Shown here piece by piece: positions 38,469 through 51,060 of a stretch of DNA of 64,000 nt. A program made the translations under genes and the position numbers. The notes under the pieces were generated by a model. The model was not told the origin of the DNA. It saw only the letters and a program-made list of their open reading frames with translations, and searched no databases. Source of the stretch: Protopterus annectens (Eukaryota; Chordata; Ceratodontiformes; Protopteridae); assembly GCF_019279795.1 (NCBI RefSeq), contig NC_056744.1, positions 1,507,198,838 through 1,507,262,837 on the forward strand, in the 5' to 3' direction. Every line of letters starts with the position of its first letter. The stretch's first letter is position 1.

Positions 38469-41400
38469 ATGACATCTTTAAAAGGAATTTCTTTAAACAT
38501 TAATGGATTGAATAATCCATGTAAAAGGGCAAGCCTAATAAGATACATTAATTTACATAAGGCCAACTTAGTCTTCCTACAAGAAACCCATCTCTTGAAA
38601 AAAGATATTGATAAACTAGCCACAAACAAATATACAGTATTGGTTAGTTCAGAGCACACTCAGAAAAAAAGAGGAGTGGCTATTTTATGGAATAAAAGTA
38701 TGCCCATTCCTAAAACCATTAAGTCTTATCAGGATGACAAAGGAATGTTTTGTATGGTTACAATACAAATTAATGGGAAGACTTACACTTTAATTAATGT
38801 ATATTGGATACCTGGAATTGGTATTAATACAGTGAAACATCATCTTGATAAGATCATATCATTCTCTATAGGAGATATTATTTTAGCTGGTGACTTTAAT
38901 TGTATACTACATGAAAGTGATACTACCACTATAGGAAAGAGAAGAATTACATCTAATGCAAAACATTTAAAGGATTTTGCTAATTCTTATCATTTGAATG
39001 ATATTAATAATCAGATAGATTCTAAATCATTACCATACACCTTTTTTTCTAACAGATACAAAACTTATTCAAAAATAGATAGGGTCTTTATTTCTAACCA
39101 GATGGTAACAGATTTAATTAATTCCAAAATCATTTCCTGTCCTATATCTGATCATAATTCAATTGTTTTTGAATTCATGATAAAAAATACTCATAATGTT
39201 CAGATCAAAAGGATACCAGCATACTTAACTCAACTAAAAGACTATAAAGAATATATACTTTCAGAAGTAAAACATTTTTTAGACATAAATAACACTCCTG
39301 AAGTCTCCATTGTTTATGTTTGGGATGCCTTAAAATCATATCTATATGGACAAAGTATCAGATGGTATAATAATAAAAGGAAATCTTGGGATAAGGAATT
39401 GTTAGATATTCAAAGTAAATTAGACTCTTATAAACATAATAATAAAGAAAATATTATGGACAAGAAAGTTATTGAAGAAATAAACAAACTACACGAGAAA
39501 TACAAAGAAATTTTAACTCATAAAGTTAAAATAACTTTAGAGAAATACAAGTTTTTGTCTTATTCAATAAGCCCCAAATACTTACATAGACCTAAAAATA
39601 AAACAAAAAGGTTGAATAAACAAAACCATATCAAAGAAATCTTTTCTCTAAGGAAAAAGAAGAATGTTTCTAGTATACCAGAAATACTAGATGAATTTAG
39701 AAATCACTTTCACAAAATTAACCATAATAATATTAACATGGAACCTAAAGATAAAATAAAGGAGTTTATAACCACAAATATGAATAAAAAGCTTAATAAA
39801 CAACAGATTAAACTATTGGACAAGAGTATTTCATATACAGAAGTTATTACACAAATAAATAAGCTTAAATCAAACAAAGCACCGGGTAATGATGGTATTA
39901 TACCAGAGATATATAAAATCCTTTCTAAAAATACATATTCATTAATACATAAGGTTTTTATTTTGGCCCAAACTGAGTTAATAACCCCCATCTTGGCAAT
40001 ATACATTTATTTCGCCAATTTTAAAACCTAATAAAGATCCAACTAGATGTTCTTCATATGGCCCATCTCATTACTTAATGTTGATTATAAAATGTTTATG
40101 AATATCTTTGCTGATAGATTGAAGACAATCATTCCGGCATTATAGATATAGATCAGACAGGCTTCATTGTAAATAGAAATACTTTTGATAATATAAGAAG
40201 AACTTTAACATTAATAGATTTTGCAAATAGGAAAAAGAAAGATTTAACACTTATTAGTCTTGATATAAGTTCAGCATTTGATTCAGTAAGTTGGGACTAT
40301 CTGTTTACCTTAATGAAGTGCACAAACTTATCGGATGCATTTGTAAATCTAATTGAACATTTATACAAAGGAACGTTGGCTTATATTAAGGTAAGAACAT
40401 ATGTTTCACAAAAAATACCCATTCTTAAAGGTACAAAACAAGGATGTCCACTTTCTCCACTATTATTCACTTTAGTAATGGAGCCTTGGGCTAATTTGAT
40501 CAGAAACAGTACTGACATAGAGGGTTTTGAAATATTTGAAAATGCAACATCCAAAATTCAACTTTTTGCAGATGATGTTCTAATTACATCAGCAGGCTCT
40601 AATTTTTCTATACAGTCTCTATTTGATAACATGATGAATTTTAAAAGTATTTCTGGTTTAATATTCAATGAAGAAAAAACTAAAATACTACCTATATATA
40701 CACGAAAAAATATTCTCATTAGTGATTTTACTAAATATGTACCCAATTCAGGTCAGATAACTTATTTAGGTATAATACTATCTAAAGATATTAAATCTAT
40801 TATATATAATAATTATAATACCTGTTTTCTTAATATACAAAATCTTTTTAATACCTGGAATAATATGTTTTTTACTATGGAGGAGAGACTTACAATTATT
40901 AAAATGATAATATTCCCCAAGATTTTATATTTAATACAATCAATAATACTTCCACCTACAAAAATAATTATCAAGAAACTGAACACACTAATGTTAAATT
41001 TCTTATGGGCACCTAATAGACCTAGGATTGCATTAAAGAAACATACTAATAGCTGGTCTCAAGGGGTATTTCTTTTCCAGACTTTAATTTATATACTATC
41101 TCTTCTATTGTAAAAGTTATTACTTTATTAATAGATCAGTCATATGTCACAAAATGGAAAGATTATTGGGAGCTAATTAGTATACACTTCATGAAAATCT
41201 CCTTAACACATAAAGATATGATTGTAAATAACTCCATGTTATGGTTACTAAAGGAATTTTGTACTTCACCTATTACACCTAAACATATGGTTTGTTACCC
41301 ATTAAATATTATTATTAGTTATCGTAACTTTATATTCATGCACCCTAAGTATAGGGAATGGAATTTTATTGTATTTCCTATAATGTATACTCAGGGTATG

Positions 41401-42310
41401 CTTTTGTCATCTACTTCTGAAGGAACTCATTTAGCTATAGATAATGATCTAAAGTACTGGTATCAGTTGATATCTGATAATAAAGTTAAAAATCTAGATT
41501 TCTTAAAACAAGAATTTGATCTAAGAGAAACTTGCTGGTTAGAGGTTCAGACCTTTAGACAACATCTCATTAATAAAATAGATTTAATGTCTATAACTGT
41601 TAAAGAATCTATCCCAACACTGATTGATTACTTGATATTAAATTTACAACATAAAGTTTCTGATAAAGGTAAACTTTCATACATACATAAAGTTATCAGA
41701 CAAGAAACTTATTACAGTGTAGATTCATACTGGAATTATTTCACTTCTATTAATGGGGACCCACCAAATCAACAAGATAAACAATATATATTGGAATCTG
41801 CTTATAGAACTACGTCTTCTATTGTCTGGAGACTTTATACATGGAAATTTTTACATAGATCTTTTTATACACCTTTGATGATGAATAAAATAAATAATAA
41901 AAATAATCTATGTAAGAGATGTAATGTAGAAATTAATGCTGACTGGGCTCATATGTTTTATGACTGTATAAAATTGAAAGAATACTGGAAGTCAATTAAT
42001 GAATTTTTGCAGGCTCTTTTTACAGATAATTTCATTATTTCTAAATCTCTTATATTATTCAACACACCTGTACCTCAAAGTGTTAAAAAGGTTAAGCTTC
42101 CCTTGTTATGGTCTATCTATTCTAGCAGTGGCTAGGAAAATAATAACTAGAAATTGGATTTCAGATACACCTCCTTCGTTCAATGAATTTAAAAATGTTA
42201 TGAATATAGTGTGCCATATGGAAATAAACACAATTAGGACTAGAACAAATAGAAAAACATCTTATTTTATTGTATGGGATAATTTACAAAATTTGTTAAA
42301 AAAATTTTAA
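38469..42310 (+). pseudogene. L1/Tx1-like ORF2 (endonuclease-RT), frameshifted
   Basis: ATG 38469 is chosen because the peptide M-T-S-L-K-G-I-S-L-N-I-N-G-L is the usual ORF2 start. The apurinic-type endonuclease has S-L-N-I-N-G-L, F-L-Q-E-T-H, L-A-G-D-F-N-C, K-I-D-R-V-F and S-D-H-N-S. RT blocks follow: N-K-A-P-G-N-D-G near 39880; Q-T-G-F-I-V-N-R and L-D-I-S-S-A-F-D-S-V at about 40150-40290; K-Q-G-C-P-L-S-P-L-L-F; and F-A-D-D with catalytic GAT GAT at 40571-40576. A C-terminal zinc knuckle (C-K-R-C, then H-x4-C) lies near 41910-41970. Frame changes occur near 40020-40140, 41100 and 42130, so it is not translated whole. All catalytic residues I checked are kept, which implies a young insertion. 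Confidence 0.95.
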
Positions 42311-42496
42311 TTTCAATAGCATGGTATTTTAGTTTAATTAATTGATCTGATTGTAGTGGATGTCTTTGTAAATACTTTAGTTGTTTTGTTGAATATTATA
42401 ATAATACCTATTTTAATTACTTGTATAAAATTGTTATGATATTTCTCTTATATGTTAAAACAATAAACCTGTTTTGAAAAAAAAAAAAAAAAAAAA

Positions 42497-43293
42497 GAAA
42501 TGTCTGCATGAGTAAATGTACTAATAAGCAACACTGTTGCTAAACATATGAAAAGTAATTACCAGTAAAGGGAAAAAAGCATGTAGCAACAAGCATGAAA
42601 CAAAAACAAACTAAATAAAATACAATTGCCTAGGCTGGGATAATCATTCCACTAAGTTTTATAAAAAAAACAAGCACATACTAAAGATGTAATTTCCGTG
42701 CTGCAAAGGCTGCAGATCTGAGTGTGACTCTGGCTGAGTCTAAACCAGTCATTCAGCTAATAGACTATGGGTGGGGGAAGGAAAATACAAAAGAACAAAT
42801 GGTGAACTATTAGCAGTTCCTAATAATAACTATCTCACACTGAAGTCTGTGACATCTGACCTGCAGTATCAGTATGCTAATAAGCTTCTCTGAAAATCCT
42901 GCCTCTGTGTAAGCATGTCACTTACACTGCACTAAAAGGTAAACAAAGTACTCCAGCAAGCAACTGCTTTAGAGAAAAAAAATAATGCCCTTTAAAAGCA
43001 TTGCATTACTGATGTGCTTTCTAGAGTAGCAGCAGCAGTCAGTTCATGAAATGCCTGAAAGGCTCATTTTTTTCAATGGATAAAATGCACAGATTAAACT
43101 AATGAATGGCTTACAGGGAGGGCTGTTGTGAGTACAACTGCAATTTGGGATGGAATGTGGCTAACACCTAAGAGACTTCCTGCAGGCAATCTTCCCCCAC
43201 CCCCCTCAGCCAAAGGTGAGCATGCTCAAAAAGGCAAACCTGAAATGTAAACAAAGGCTGAATCAAAACAAAAAAATCCCTGGGATTGTCCCT
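42497..43293. other. spacer between L1 poly-A and R2; no gene seen
   Basis: Ordinary non-coding sequence with no match to R1 or R2. It must predate the L1 insertion or have arrived with the R2 copy. Confidence 0.5.
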
Positions 43294-44772
43294 TTAAGGA
43301 CTGACTTTATTCATACTACCTAGAGTCTTCAGTATCTTCAATTAGATGATGTAAGAGCAGTGAAAAATAGCCAAAAGGTACTGAGGTAACCAGATCTTAA
43401 TAGAACTCTTGTGGTATACTGAGCTATTCTACCCAGTACTGGACAGCCACTTTGCAACTGCAGACTGATCTATTGTTATGTAAGTGATGGCCAACTGGTA
43501 CATCTGAATCACTGCAGCAGATTTGCATGCATGGATGTGGACATAGTAACCTAACATAAGTTGATCTTGTAATAGTAGCCATGTCTCATTGATTTCTACA
43601 CAACTGGCTTTTTTTTCATGGTTGTTAATGTATATGATCTACTCATATGTTGAATGATGGTCTAAGTACATATCCACACATTTCTCAGGTGGAGTGATGA
43701 TGTATTTCTATTTTAAATCAGAGTCAGAGCAAAACACATGTTTTCCCTTACACGTGATCCAGTCTGTTAATACTGTTTATTTCCTTTGAAGTGATGCCTA
43801 TCTAAAGTCATCAGATAGCACAATTAGGACACCTATGGGGTCATGGCTATGTGTGAGAAAAACTGCCAACCCATTACCTTATGTCAAACCTGTTCTTCCA
43901 TTGTCTCTCTCAAAAATAAAGCAGATTCATTTACATAGGAGTCCCAAGGTCTGCAGCTGCCTTTCAGATGGAATCACTGACATTTCCTTACTACGCCTTT
44001 CCCTTCATATTGAAAACACTCTGGGTCATTGTTATTCAACTGCCCTCACACATTATGACTTCTGAAGTCATGCAGAGACACAAGACTGTTGTGTTTCTTA
44101 AGTATGGAGCTGTCAACCCTGCACTTCAGAAGATATGTTGCTGTGTTCTCTTGTAATGTGATTTGCATCAAATACCTTCACAGACATTCCTTTCAGTTTG
44201 AATCCTGTGCCCTCATGTTTGTTCATTAATATTTGTCACCTCCATGGGGCGCTCTCCCTCTGTACTTCACTTCTGCCTTTTGATGCACATGCTTACACAA
44301 GGCATCGTTCTCACATGCCTTAATGATAGTGCATGTTTGAAAAATGAATGATAGCCAGTACACTGAATGTAATCATCTGCTTTCTGTCCACCCAACAGAT
44401 TCATTTTATTTATTTAGGTTTTTTAAATAGTGCTTGTTTTCAACATTATCAAAGGTAGTGACAACAGAATATACCATGTAGAACTCAAAATAAAAATATA
44501 GACCATTTGTTAAAAAGGCATGTATGTATGTGTCAGTACGACTCTACATACACAGTGAGTGCAGTACTATAAACTGACACTATAGGATGTACAAGTCATT
44601 GGGAAATAAGAAATCGGTATGAGGAAGAGGGTGAGGAAGGGTACATCGAGGGGAAGGGCAAAGTATTCAACGAGAGAGAATTTAATACATAAACAATTGT
44701 GAAAGACAACAGTTTCATTACATTTGACATTGAAGTCCCTTTGAATTCAGCAGAATATTCACTAGCTGACTA
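43294..44772 (+). repeat. 1.45-kb direct repeat, right copy (R2)
   Basis: Partner of R1 with the same ends. Its sequence is free of the homopolymer-like distortions seen at the right end of R1, for example CACTTCTGCCTTTTGATGC here against CACTTTTTTTGATGC in R1. An open frame at 43835-44065 is shared by both copies but has no recognisable family and is interrupted differently in R1, so I do not call it a gene. Confidence 0.9.
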
Positions 44773-45717
44773 GATGAAGGGTGGGTGACAGGGTAGGAGT
44801 GTGTGTCTGCATACACACATATATTATATGAGCTCTATTTCTGTATTTCCATATAGATATTTGTTCTACACAGGTATGTTTGGGTGGGTCTGTTTATTTA
44901 AAATAAAAAAAACACTGTCAAAGTCAACACCAGAATTTCCCTACATTTGGCTTACACATATTCTCTGACATAGTACAACCCATAATGATTTTTGAATAAG
45001 GTGTTGGCTTTGTATGAACACATAATTTAGCAATAACTCATGCATGGGTGTAGGTAATGCTGGATCTACCCACGGTTGGAGTGGTTTGATCACGAGGGTG
45101 AAGCCCGAGTGGCCAAACAAAGACAACCGTGGGTAAATCCAGTATTACCCACACCCAGAAGTGGGTTATTGCTATTATACAATGACATTATTTAAGAAAA
45201 AATATACTTAGTTTTCTTAAATAATGGCATTGTATAATGCCTCCTTGCTGCCCTTCCAAAGTTGTCTTCTTGTATTCTGCGGCAGTTCTGATGTACTGCC
45301 AGTGGCGGCTGGTGACTTCAAATCAAAGGGGGGCTGCAGGAGACAGCTGAATGGGTGGGGCCAATGGGAAGGGGTGTGGTCAACTAAAAGGGGTGGGGCT
45401 ATGGTGCAGTGGGATCAATGCTGGACATGCTTACTAATTTACATGAAATAAATGCTCAAGTCAGTATGGCACATGCTAAATACTCTACACAGCACACATT
45501 GTTACATGTATATACAGGTTGAAGACTTACCTCTGCGGTATGCTGCAAACAGTACTTCATACTCGGTTTCTGCACCTGATCTGTAGTCTGGTCTGGAACA
45601 CAGATCATACTGGAATTCTCCCCCCCCCCTTTTTCATGGAGGCTCAAAATGGACAGTTTTAAAGTTTCCCAAGCAAACACTATTCACGTGACCCCACCTG
45701 GTTCCAAATAAGTGCTT

Positions 45718-46020
45718 GTAGTCTTCTCTTTCGGCTGTTCATGTTAGGGGTTGCCACAGCGGATACGTTTCCAATTTCTTCCTGTCCTCTGCATCTTTCT
45801 CTGTCACACCAACCACCTGCATGTCCTCTCTCACCACATCCATAAACCTTATCTTAGGCCTTCCTCTTTTTCTCTTACCTGGCAGCTTCATCCTTATCAT
45901 ACATTTCTCAATACACCCAGTATCCCTTCCTCAGCACATGTCCAAACCAACCTAATCTTGCCTCACTGGCATACAAATACTGTGGATGACTAACTTTCAA
46001 GATGATATCACTTAATTGAC
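45718..46020 (-). mobile_element. RTE/Expander-like LINE 3' end
   Basis: The minus strand ends ATCCGCTGTGGCAACCCC, TAAC, AGCCGAAAGAGAAGAC, a 3' tail typical of fish RTE/Expander-type LINEs. The upstream part (GACATGTGCTGAGGAAGGGA, GAGGAAGGCC, GTGAGAGAGGACATGCAG) is the C-terminal coding and 3' region of that group as I know it. Its last 40 or so bases match the tails of the SINEs at 58044 and 60024. It lies inside the hAT element and is heavily truncated. Confidence 0.75.
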
Positions 46021-46148
46021 CCAACATCATCTAAAATGGACACATATTCCTTGTTATGCCAGCATTACTGGGACTAGCTTAATATTCAGTGCTACTGCTA
46101 ACTAGTACAGATGGGGTTATGCATCAATAAAACAGTTTACAATTAACC

Positions 46149-46340
46149 TTGATGAAGATGCTGTTTCTTGCAGAACTGAGAAGGCAGTGCAAAAGGAGCA
46201 GGCAGAAGATAGGGTACATAAAACAACTAGAGAGCCTTACAAAGAGGATCCTAGGCCTTAAACACTTGTCCTATATGGACAGACTCAAAAAACTCCAACT
46301 ATTCCCTGTCTCATATTGCCTACTTACAGTATAGCATGGT
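46149..46340 (+). mobile_element. CR1-like LINE C-terminal fragment
   Basis: The plus strand reads L-E-S-L-T-K-R-I-L-G-L-K-H-L-S-Y-M-D-R-L-K-K-L-Q-L-F, then S-Y-C-L-L. This matches L-E-R-L-Q-K-Y-L-T-K-R-I-T-G-L-K-Q-M of the CR1 copies. It is cut off on both sides and sits inside the hAT. Confidence 0.75.
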
Positions 46341-46489
46341 CAGCTACACATTGTAGTTTGCCATTCCTTTCCATTGGACAGTTTTAAGATTCCATCCTAG
46401 CTCAAGGTCTGTTTAGCATTTTTATTCCTCTCCAAGACATGATGAGTAAGCTGTGACAACATATAGTGTAGGTAACTGTTATATGGAAA

Positions 46490-46830
46490 TTTAATTTATT
46501 GCATTTGATTACTGGGAAAATCCGAGTGAGCAATAAAACCCCTTTTCAATGAGGCCCGGGGAGAAAAGATCCAACTAACAAAGATATAGATACATAACAG
46601 TATACTGAGATAACAAACATATCTGCTAAGGTAAAAGGAGTAAAATAAAATCTACATTGCCATACATTTACTTACAATGCACACATATGCAGTCTACAAT
46701 ACACAGAGTTTCATTCTGTATGTTTGTATGCATACCTAGCCCAGTTGCACCTTCTATGTATCTCAAGCTGTATTAGCCAGCATAAAACATCTCTCAGGCT
46801 TCTGCGCATTTATTTAATGTTACTTATGAT
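46490..46830 (-). mobile_element. L2-like LINE 3' end (fragment)
   Basis: The minus strand contains GGATCTTTTCTCCCCGGGCC followed by TCATTGAAAAGGGG, a diverged form of the L2 3' UTR signature seen at 31018 and 56930. No coding sequence remains. Confidence 0.6.
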
Positions 46831-46871
46831 GAGCAGATTTTAGCCTAGGTCAGATTCAACAATATACATCT

Positions 46872-47110
46872 TGCAGCATACCTCTCAACCTCTTAGAGTA
46901 AGAAATCTGGACAAAACCATGTATAAAAGTGGAACAAAGGACCAAAATTGGGACAATTTTCAAATATGTCTTCTTACAAACTTAGAAAGTTGATAGAACA
47001 ACAGGTTTTGCATTAGCATGACTTTTTCTGAAGGGTGTATGAAGTCTGAAACTACATCTGTAATTAGTTTCTAACTTCAGTCTTTAATGATTTCCCTTAT
47101 GTCACTTAAC
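46872..47110 (+). mobile_element. unclassified ~300-bp interspersed repeat (copy B)
   Basis: It begins CATACCTCTCAACCTCTTAG and carries AAATCTGGACAAAACC, GGGACAATTTTCAAATAT and CTTACAAACTTAGAAAGTTG, aligning with copies A and C. The first 13 bases equal the inverted end seen at the right of copy C, which supports short terminal inverted repeats. Confidence 0.65.
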
Positions 47111-47149
47111 AGTCATGTACATTGCTTTCCAACTTCCACCAGTATTCCT

Positions 47150-47275
47150 CATTGACAGCGGCAAGAAGTTCTGACTGAGGTTTCTTTTTGGGGATAAACT
47201 CTTGGCTAGGCTTGTAAGGGGCCCCAGGGGCATTAGCGTAGTAACCTCCTATGATCCTATTTAACACATCCTCAA
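47150..47275 (+). mobile_element. CR1-like LINE 3' UTR (fragment)
   Basis: CTTGGCTAGGCTTGTAAG, then GCATTAGCGTAGTAACCTCC and TATGATCCTAT match the 3' UTR and octamer-type tail of the CR1 copies ending at 23034, 33475 and 55707. Confidence 0.6.
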
Positions 47276-47489
47276 ACTAGAGAAAAAACTTACAAGTGCA
47301 ACTGACAGCACAGTTAAACATTCAATATGCCATTCAGTAATCATTTATGACAATACATTGACAGAGTAAAATGCTGAGCTCAGTGTTGATCAGCTGGTTA
47401 GATTTAATTAAATAGAAAAATAAAACAGTGGTGTAACAAAAGAAACAAGCTAAAACATATGCCTTAAACATTAGACATAAGAACTGCCG

Positions 47490-47890
47490 ATACAGATTGT
47501 GCAGACGCTTGCAGGCGAAGTTAGAACAGCAGCAGAGATTTCTATAATTAAATTCAGTGGTCATCAGTATCAAAACAATCCTCATGTGCCTGTCTTGGGC
47601 AAGATTAATGACATCTCAGAAACCATCACCCTACTGAAAAATGATGACAAAATGTCTTCAACTCTACATGTGGGAACCAATGATGAGAAAAATGCCAAGA
47701 AAGAGACGTAGTACGAAGCTTTGTAACTGGGGAAGAATGCAAACATTCCATCAGTATGGCAGGTTCAGACATTTTGCATGTTCCACTTTGATAGTTGTAC
47801 AGATGAATGTATGTGATGTATGATGTCTGTAACTGTGCTGGAGGGGTATTCCACCTGCTGCAGAGGAGTAGGAGGAATGGGCTACAGTAA
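47490..47890 (+). pseudogene. possible decayed LINE ORF1 esterase
   Basis: The plus strand reads I-S-E-T-I-T-L-L-K then L-H-V-G-T-N-D-E at about 47610-47690. H-V-G-T-N-D resembles the G-x-N-D block of SGNH-type LINE ORF1 proteins. Near 47840 a G-G-V-F-H-L-L-Q-R stretch could be the worn D-G-V-H-L block. Spacing is right, but no G-D-S block is visible upstream. It differs from the CR1 ORF1s in this window, so it would come from another LINE family. Confidence 0.35.
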
Positions 47891-47899
47891 CAGTTTGCT

Positions 47900-50450
47900 G
47901 CCACACAGTTCCGGTCTTTAACCATTTTATTTCCATTCCAAAATCTACAATAACCAGTTTAAAATAAATATCCTAGCTGAAATGCATAAATCATCATAAA
48001 TATGGTTTCATCAAAAGAAACAACTGAATAAATAAAACTTGAAAGTATAGTGACAGTACAGCAATAAAAAAATAAGGAAATGAGTTCCAGCTGCTGTAAA
48101 ATACCTCAAGTTGTGCAAGTAGCCAGCATACTTATTAAACAATTGCACATTCCCTTTAATCTTGTCTTTTTAAGGTGAGTCTTCAGCAATATTTTCTGCT
48201 TATACAGCTACAACAGCTCTATTCATTTTCAGTTAAAGTTAGGCCGAAACTAAGTTCATCATGATAAAAAAGCAGAAGTGAACTATGCCACAACAAATAC
48301 ACATGCACTTCTAGATTATACTATAATAAAACCAAATGTATGTTATAATTGGTAATGCTCATTGACACAGACAAGAAAGATGGAATGCATATATGGCAAA
48401 CTAAACAAATGGCAATCAAGTAAATCACTGAAAATTTCATATTTGGGTGTCAATTCAGTTAAAGTCAAGAAGTGAAAATATAATGTGCATTTTGGCATAT
48501 ACAGCAGATCAAAGCATCACAACAGACTAATGAGCTAGAAAAGTGATTTGCAGGCTACAGTAACCACTCGCCTATGATCACTTGCTTGCACTAAATGACA
48601 ACACATTTATTAACCAATTATAATAGCTGAGCAGCCTATAGATATGTAGCTATGCTGGCAGTAAAACAAAAGAACCTATATGAAGCGTAATATACAGACA
48701 CACAGGCACACATACACAGTTCAGAGGAGGGCTGCAGAAACTGAGTAAAGACAATGTAAAAATATCATCTTGTAGTTATTAATGACAAATGGCATGATGA
48801 CATGACATAAGAAAGTAAAGAACAGGACTTAAATAATCGTAGCACTAGCATTTAACAGGGGTTATGTTATGCATCACAAATCGGTTTTAAAAAAGTTGCA
48901 TAAAGTAGGCCATACCATATGGCGAGAGCCCCCCCTGAATGTGAAGTTCCTATTTCATGGAAAGAATGGTGAAAGGCTGGACCAGCCTCCCCAAGCTACA
49001 GTGAGCTTTAACATTACATTCCTGTAAACGGGAACACATACAGACCATGAACTCCAGTTAAACTACAAAGGCTTAGTTATGGTATACTATAGTTGTAGAA
49101 CCAGTTTGGAGGTGGAGTTGTCATCCTTGGGTATCAGAATCAGAATACAAATTAAGGTAAAATAAATTAGTCTTTGGAGAACAAGATCATCAAGAAGTAG
49201 GTAGACTGTTTATGTCTTAAAAATGATTGTCTATTTCGATGCGGCACATCCAAGTATGCAGAAGCTAATTGTAATTGCCACAATAATGTTAGCAACTGTG
49301 GCCATAATCACATATGTTATTAAGTTATAAACACATGCTTATTATTTCAGTTAGATACATTGAGTTGGTCTGCCTAAAAATATAACAAATGTAAAAAGTT
49401 TTGAGAACCAAATGACAAACAGAGTAACTATATGGCTATACAAGTCTGTTAATTGTACATACCAATAAAAGGCCAAAACTATACAAGCATATGAAACAAG
49501 ACAGCACTTTTCTCACAAGAATATGGCATGGCGTCATCTCTGAAATGTGTTTCGCTGGTGATATTGGCTGGGGAATAGACCATTACCATTGTTTTCATAC
49601 ACTTAATTATTATGTACAATAGTCTAAGCTTTGTTGAGGGACTATACATCCTGGGACAAAGACAGTCCCTATCCTTAAGAATAATAAAAAATATTTTTGC
49701 ATCAGATATAAAGAAAGTCAAGGTTATTACTGTACTCTGCATGCTTAGCAGAAGCTCCACATAACTAGCAGTGTCCCACAACCAGGAACAGACAGTTTGC
49801 TGTGCTTAGTTGTCCAGGCCTTTCATCAACTATCTGCACTCAAATACACTAATGCTTCTTCCTCTTTCACTTCTATCTTTGCATATTACAGAATGTGCTG
49901 CTAACCCAAAATAAATAGGAATGCACTCTGGAAACTTAGTGAAGCAAAAAGAACAAATGATAAGAAGCTGGATTTACATTTCATTAATGCAATGCACATT
50001 TACAAGCACATTCCTTAGCATGCATCCTTTAACATGGATACTTGCTTGGTAAGTCATGCTGTTTGAAGGAATACATCATCCTTACATATATTGCCATGTT
50101 TCATTTAGCAGAATGAACTCTGGAGGCTACACTTACAATATTTATGACTTCAATAGCAAATAAGACATAGCACTAAATCCAAAAGGAAAGGAAAAAATGC
50201 ATAGCAAAAATGTCTGAGTATTAATTTTTTGGAAAATAACCATGTAAAACATATACTAATTCTATATTTACTTCTCAGTGAGATTATAAATGTTAACAGG
50301 GTTCTTTATTAAAGCCAGAAATATAAAAGAAAATGCAAGATTAAATGTCTGATTAACATTAAGATATAGTAATGGGAATGGCAGATTTTGTAGGTGAAGG
50401 TTGCTAAAACTGCATAGGATCTGAACAAGTAGCTGTGAGAGAAAATACTA
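47900..50450. other. interior of the hAT; no gene seen
   Basis: AT-rich sequence without transposase motifs on either strand. The open frame at 49479-49781 (minus) has no recognisable motif. Confidence 0.5.
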
Positions 50451-50509
50451 AGTCATAATCTATATACGCCGGTTTCCCTGCCGTTTAGCTTACCCGGGCC
50501 TTCCTACTT

Positions 50510-51060
50510 ACCTGATATACTTCTGCACCTTCACTCTGTTCTTCTTCTTCTAACTTCTTTCTTCTACTACTTCTTTCTTCAGTTCTTCTTCTGTTCTTCT
50601 GAGCCACCCAAAAAAAAAAATAATAAAAATCCAATGGCAAGTATTGCCAAGTACAAAGGTTTGGTAAATCCTTCCCGTGTGACCGAGTACTGACTCAGTC
50701 ACGAATCAACCCACAACTGACTTACTGTTTGATTCTCGCAACTGACTTACTGTTTGATTCTCGCTCTTTTCCCAGCACATAAAGCCCAGGAAGAGAGCGA
50801 CAACCAATCAGCAGCATTTGCCCAGCAAGCATGTCATGACGTGCCTGAGGACGTCGCAGTCCGAGCCCCTTCCATATCTATGCAGTTTGTGTCTCAACCG
50901 CATAGACTTCTGGGAAGTTCTGGGCATCACAATGATGCCTTCTTTGCTCCTCCGGGCTGCAATGAAAACATTGCAGCAAGAATTTAGAAAAAAAAAAAAA
51001 ACGCTGTTGCGATTGAAGCGAGCAATGCGCATGCGCGTAATTTTGAGTCACGGACTCGAA
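50510..51060 (-). promoter_or_regulatory. CpG-rich promoter-like module with exon and splice donor
   Basis: Near the right end of the hAT, CpGs are frequent in otherwise CpG-poor DNA. Reading the minus strand in order: a perfect NRF1-type site TGCGCATGCGCG (51037-51026), a TGACGT CRE core (about 50842-50837), an inverted CCAAT box (50808-50804), a long purine-rich GAAGAAG segment (50600-50530), and ATCAG|GTAAGTAGG, an ideal 5' splice site with the exon ending at 50512. There is no open frame. I infer the promoter and non-coding first exon of the lost transposase gene, or a captured host promoter. Confidence 0.55.
50714..50763. repeat. 25-bp perfect tandem repeat
   Basis: Two identical adjacent 25-bp units (CAACTGACTTACTGTTTGAT plus TCTCG) lie inside the promoter-like module, between the CCAAT box and the splice donor. 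Confidence 0.95.
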
